A stretch of DNA of 64,000 nucleotides from contig JAGFNK010000001.1 of assembly GCA_025769875.1 (NCBI GenBank), positions 310,001-374,000 of the forward strand, read 5' to 3'. Below the pieces are notes generated by a model. The model saw nothing but the letters and a program-made list of their open reading frames with translations, had not been told where the DNA came from and did not search any database. Position 1 is the first letter of the stretch, and each line of letters begins with the position of its first letter. The stretch is from Russula earlei. Taxonomy: Eukaryota > Basidiomycota > Agaricomycetes > Russulales > Russulaceae. A program made the position numbers and the translations under genes. Positions 60,468 through 64,000 of this stretch are shown one piece after another.

Positions 60468-61145
60468 TTACAATCCGACCTCCCACGGCTTTTTGCGCTG
60501 TGGGGTTTTCGACTGACTGGGAGGAGCCTCCTGTGGCGAAGATCGTCATGAGCTGAGCACCCTGACAGTTGGAAATAAGCAGTACGTTTATTGCGTCAGG
60601 AATGTGCTTATTGTTGGGGATATCATTCGTCTTTTCCTGTTCAATCAGAGCCTGAAGCTCGGAGAAAGTAAGAGTCCTGGGGGTCTCATGGCCTGTCTCG
60701 GGAATTGCTTCTGAGATAGATTGAGCGCAGGCACGTTCCACTGATGAGATATGGGTCATATCAAAGATATGCGCCGGTGTCTCCAAGGCGGAATTAACCT
60801 TCTGATTCTACGTGCTTGGCATTGGTTTCCGATATATTATATCCGTGGGTTCTGAGGGAGACAGACGATCCTTCTCGATGTGGACATTGACATAGTCAAA
60901 AAGGTACTCACTGGTTGAAGTAAAAGACTCGCGACCTCCTAAGGAAGTCTTCCTTTGCTTCGCCAGACAGACCATCTAGAGCACCGCTAGAATAAAGCGT
61001 CGACAAGCCTGCCTTGCTTGGGCAGCCCTGAGTTAGTTCGGAGATTCATAGGCCCTTCTTACATCGTAGTTGAATGGCTTACTTGATAGGACTTGTCGTT
61101 CTCAAAGGAGTGCGCGGCATATACATTCAGTGGATCCGTAGCCAT
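60468..61145 (-). CDS. KPWE-motif peroxin-like protein (Pex39/DUF5572-like), 5 exons, 149 aa
   Basis: Exons 61145-61083, 61027-60912, 60851-60799, 60740-60586 and 60530-60468 join in phase to 149 codons. The N-terminus MATDPLNVYAAHSFENDKSY leads into LDGLSGEAKEDFLRRSRVFYF. The C-terminal half has TFSELQALIEQEKTNDIP, then KTPQRKKPWE directly before the end (VGL). The FSELxxLIxxGK...IP and KKPWE pair is the signature of DUF5572 proteins, which include a fungal peroxin that binds Pex7 and cargo during PTS2 import into peroxisomes. Assigning that role here is inference from the motifs. Short size and five exons explain why simple open-frame searches miss it. It is divergent from the ArfGAP gene. 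Confidence 0.75.
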
Positions 61146-61291
61146 GATGACGATAGCCGAGCGTTAGACAATCTCCGAATGCGTTTGGGCTGGCCATTAC
61201 AGCAGCAGAACGCCCTCAGGGGCGGTGTACCACTCTATCCAACTCTGACTGTCACACCCCACGTCCTCGGATCCAACTCTGATATTTTACT
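61146..61291. promoter_or_regulatory. 146-bp bidirectional promoter (peroxin-like / ArfGAP)
   Basis: The two start codons of divergent genes are only 146 bp apart, so core promoters and both 5' leaders must overlap. No TATA box was found; TGATATTTTACT lies just before the ArfGAP start. Confidence 0.5.
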
Positions 61292-63121
61292 ATGTCTGGG
61301 TCTGTGAGTAAGATCGGTGCAGAACGTAATCAAAAGGCTCTCATGGAGTTGGCAACGAAACCTGGTAATGGTGAGCATTATTCATCCTCGTTCGTTGTCT
61401 TTTTTTCTACCCTTCGGTGGCCTCCCTCTGCCACCGCGACATGTCCAAGTGGGGACGCCGGTCATGGCGCTTCCTTGGCAGATCCGCTTCTGCCAAGTAA
61501 AGACTGCGGACCTCGCCAATTCGCACACAGTCACTGACCTTATCCCTCTTCTCGTCTAACTCGACGCCGACAGATCAATGCGCAGATTGTAAGACACGGA
61601 ATCCACGATGGGCCTCATACAATCTTGGGATATTTATTTGGTACTCGCCTTTTTCTTCCTCTTTGAGCAACACTCACTCCGTGCAGCATGAACTGCGCTA
61701 GTATTCATCGAAAGATTGGAACTCACGTCACAAAGGTGTACGTATCAGCCGATAGTAACGCGTATGTACTCACATGGGATACAAAATCTACAGGAAAAGC
61801 CTGACGATGGATGTCTGGTCGAAGGAACAAGTCGAGGTACGCCGATTTCAACATTCGAGGTGGGAACGCGCACGGAGAACTTATGGTTCCGCAGCATATG
61901 CGACAGACGGGGAACGTCAAGTCCAACGAGACATATAACCCTGATGAGGTTCGCCACCCACCACCGACAAATATGGTAGATATGGAGCGGGATAGCGAAC
62001 TAGAAAAGTTCATTCGTGGTAGGTGATCCTTTTCGCCTTGCAACATCAACCGGTCGTAGACTTGCATAATAATTCCAGACAAGTATGAGTTGAAGCGCTT
62101 CAAGCGCTTCAATCGATCTGCCATCGTTGCCTCTCATCTTGGACCGTCGCGATCTGCTATATCTTCATCATCCTCCTCATCTTTCCCGCCGAGTCCATCG
62201 CGGTCCCAGACATTACCCCCAACCAAGGCTTCGCTGCCTTCTGCTACCTCGGCCCCGGCTGCACCTTCTCGCACGCCCACGATCCCAGCCGGTACTACGA
62301 TGACACGCTCAGCCTCTCAACCTACATCACCTCCGGCCCAGTCACCGCAACTCCCTTTGGGCAGTGTATGGTCCGACCTTGCTTCATTACAAGGCCAGAC
62401 TCGGACATCTACTCTTCCGTTGCAATACTTGTCACCCACGACCTCTCCTTCCGCACCTGTCCCAATGTCAAATTCAACTGCAGGGGGTACCAATCTGGGG
62501 CCGCACTTCGCTGTGACATCCTCCAATGTTGGACCAGCCTCTCAAGGGCCTGCTTTGGGTTCTAGCGTTTCCCCAGGCGCAAATATATATAGCCCAAGCG
62601 TCTTTACGGGGCCAGTGCAACTCCCCGCCATTACTGGCATGCCTGGTGTAAACCCGTTTGCACAAATGGCTGCTCAGGCTCAGGCTCAACAAAATCATCT
62701 CCTATCGACGTCGCCTTTCGGGTCATCGCTTCCCCTGCAACCTTCCTTTTCTCCACAGGTCCAGCAACCGGCATTCTCTCAGTCTGTTACGAACCCTTTT
62801 TTTCATGGGGTCGCACCGTCCCAGGGCGCGGTGTCTCCTCAACCACACGCGCCGTTCATGCCAACCACTCCATCCCCTGTTCCCGTTTCAGGTTCTCCAT
62901 ATCGGCAGCCCGTCCCAAGCCCGTTCCAGCAACAAGTTTCGTTTCAGCAGCCGGCTCCGACACCTCTACAGCCACAGCTGCCCCAGTTTGGGAGCGTGCA
63001 GCCGAGTAGTGGGACGGTCGGAACTAATCCCTTCACGAGTTGGCTGACACAACCACCGACCAGCTATGCAAGTGCTCATGTCGGACAGGGGAGCATTAAT
63101 GGTCAGTGGGGATCGATGTGA
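61292..63121 (+). CDS. ArfGAP-domain protein (Age2/SMAP-like), 6 exons, 468 aa
   Basis: Exons 61292-61370, 61574-61640, 61687-61737, 61794-61836, 61895-62018 and 62079-63121 join in phase. Residues 1-130 are an ArfGAP domain: SKIGAERNQKALMELATKPG, zinc-binding CADCKTRNPRWASYNLGIFI, then CMNCASIHRKIGTHVTKVKS with the catalytic-type Arg, MDVWSKEQVE, YNPDEVRHPPPTNM and ERDSELEKFIRDKYE. The C-terminal 320 residues are Ser/Pro/Gln-rich with NPFAQM and NPFxxW-type short motifs, as in Age2/SMAP proteins that stimulate GTP hydrolysis on Arf at Golgi or endosomes. Intron 1 is 203 bp, four times longer than the others here. The start ATG gives the family's normal N-terminus. Confidence 0.92.
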
Positions 63122-63296
63122 GATAGTTACCTACGTTTTGGTGGATGTATTACTTGCTGCTGGATGTATTGATGACTAAGCGACCGTCTCCCGCGTCCCG
63201 TTCCCGTCCACAGCGGTCGACGCGTTCTCAATCAAACACTGCCTCGCGACCGACGTCCTTTTGTCACGACCACGACCACACCGTCCATGAGCCACA

Positions 63297-64000
63297 ATGT
63301 CTGCAGAACCTTCAAGACCGCCTTCTCCGCTGTCCCATCCGGACTCTCCTAATCTCATCCCAATGACCAACTTCTCTCTGGATAACCTCTTTTCAGAGGA
63401 TGGGTCGGAATACGCTAATGCCTTCACGCTGCTGGGTAAGTCCGATCGTCGGATACCTGTCTCCTACCTTCATGTTTGTCCCGGAACTGCAGACACATTG
63501 GAGACCTACTGGGATGCGCGGTTGGACCTCTTACAGCGCAACATCTCAAGGCGCAAGGACAGGCTCAAGATGCGTGCAGAGCTTGCTCTTAATGAGATAT
63601 TCAAAGGGAAACCTCCGAGCTCGGACGCCCTCGCTGAGAATTTTGAGCGCGAGGTCGCCAAGCTGAAACTCAAGGTATGTGACACCGCAGATGGTTCGGT
63701 CAGTTGCCACAACCTTTTACAGGTCTCCAAGCGCATGGCATCACTGAGTACGGCGTGGCAATCTGCCAAGGTTGTACGCACGCGCGACAAGATCAGTTTC
63801 TTTTTCGGGGTTATGTCCTTGGTATCCTCTGCCCTGTTGTTCGGTCTAGCCCCACAGTAAGTTTCCGACTCCTCCATTACGTCCCCCTTATCCATGATTC
63901 TTTAGATATGTCCACATTTCATATACCTTGCAATCACTCTGTCTCCTACCGTATCGATTTTACAATACAAGAAACTACAATGGCACTATTTCCTCTTCGA
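63297..64000 (+). CDS. Glycerophosphocholine acyltransferase-like gene (Gpc1 family), 5' part
   Basis: ATG 63297. Exons 63297-63435, 63493-63674, 63723-63856 and 63906 to the window end join in phase. The N-terminus is Ser/Pro-rich, then a charged helical region (TYWDARLDLLQRNISRRKDR). The conserved DUF2838 start follows: VVRTRDKISFFFGVMSLVSS, ALLFGLAPQ|YVHISYTLQSLCLLPYRFY with the first membrane segments. Family members acylate glycerophosphocholine to lysophosphatidylcholine at the ER, recycling the headgroup. The next conserved residues (YKKLQWHYFLF) are present at 63,966-64,000 but one base out of frame, so there is either a one-base loss near 63,963, a splice detail I cannot see, or a sequence error. 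The window cuts the rest. Confidence 0.75.

Noticed and set aside
60034..60786. A 250-codon minus-strand frame between P450 D and the peroxin-like gene
   Set aside because: Its first part overlaps real exons of the peroxin-like gene; the remainder reads through introns and into P450 D in a wrong frame.

Overview
This window is nuclear DNA of a filamentous basidiomycete, most likely an agaricomycete. The genes are broken by many short GT-AG introns of about 45-60 bp. The gene content also fits: a Plavaka-type transposon, Goodbye-NACHT-ankyrin STAND genes, a basidiomycete P450 family and a DUF6532 gene. No tRNA, rRNA, CRISPR array or bacterial-type signal was seen. Splice sites below were read from the sequence by joining reading frames; no transcript data were used.

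Left part (1-28,100): the 5' part of an unknown gene (1-415, minus), an Est1/SMG7-like gene (1,010-4,288, minus) and, divergent from it, a 10-exon SNF2 ATPase (4,918-7,638, plus). Then comes a segmental duplication. One cytochrome P450 family occurs three times in the same orientation (A 7,936-10,354; B 14,382-16,682; C 25,093-27,629), and the copies carry along scraps of the SNF2 3' end and of an ankyrin/STAND 3' end. A and B each have a one-base frameshift; C looks intact. A kinase-like gene lies between A and B. A 5,985-bp Plavaka element (18,905-24,889) with 33-bp terminal inverted repeats, a transposase and a DUF6532 gene sits inside the third block.

Middle part (28,100-45,200): repeat-rich DNA. 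A decayed hAT element (28,731-35,138) holds nested insertions. A large foldback element (37,112-44,972) has 1.74-kb arms. Its right arm was hit at one TAA site by a complete PIF/Harbinger element (40,666-44,095, nuclease plus Myb/SANT protein) and by a related 554-bp MITE (44,099-44,652). The left arm keeps the empty site.

Right part (45,200-64,000): two nearly identical STAND (NLR-like) genes with Goodbye, NACHT and nine ankyrin repeats stand tail to tail as a 4.2-kb inverted repeat around a 0.74-kb spacer. Beyond them are an F-box gene, a fourth, more diverged and intact P450 (D), a KPWE-motif peroxin-like gene, an ArfGAP gene, and the start of a glycerophosphocholine acyltransferase gene that runs off the window.

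The housekeeping genes at the two ends frame an unstable accessory core. There, P450 and STAND genes have been duplicated, inverted and partly destroyed, and at least five mobile elements have inserted.
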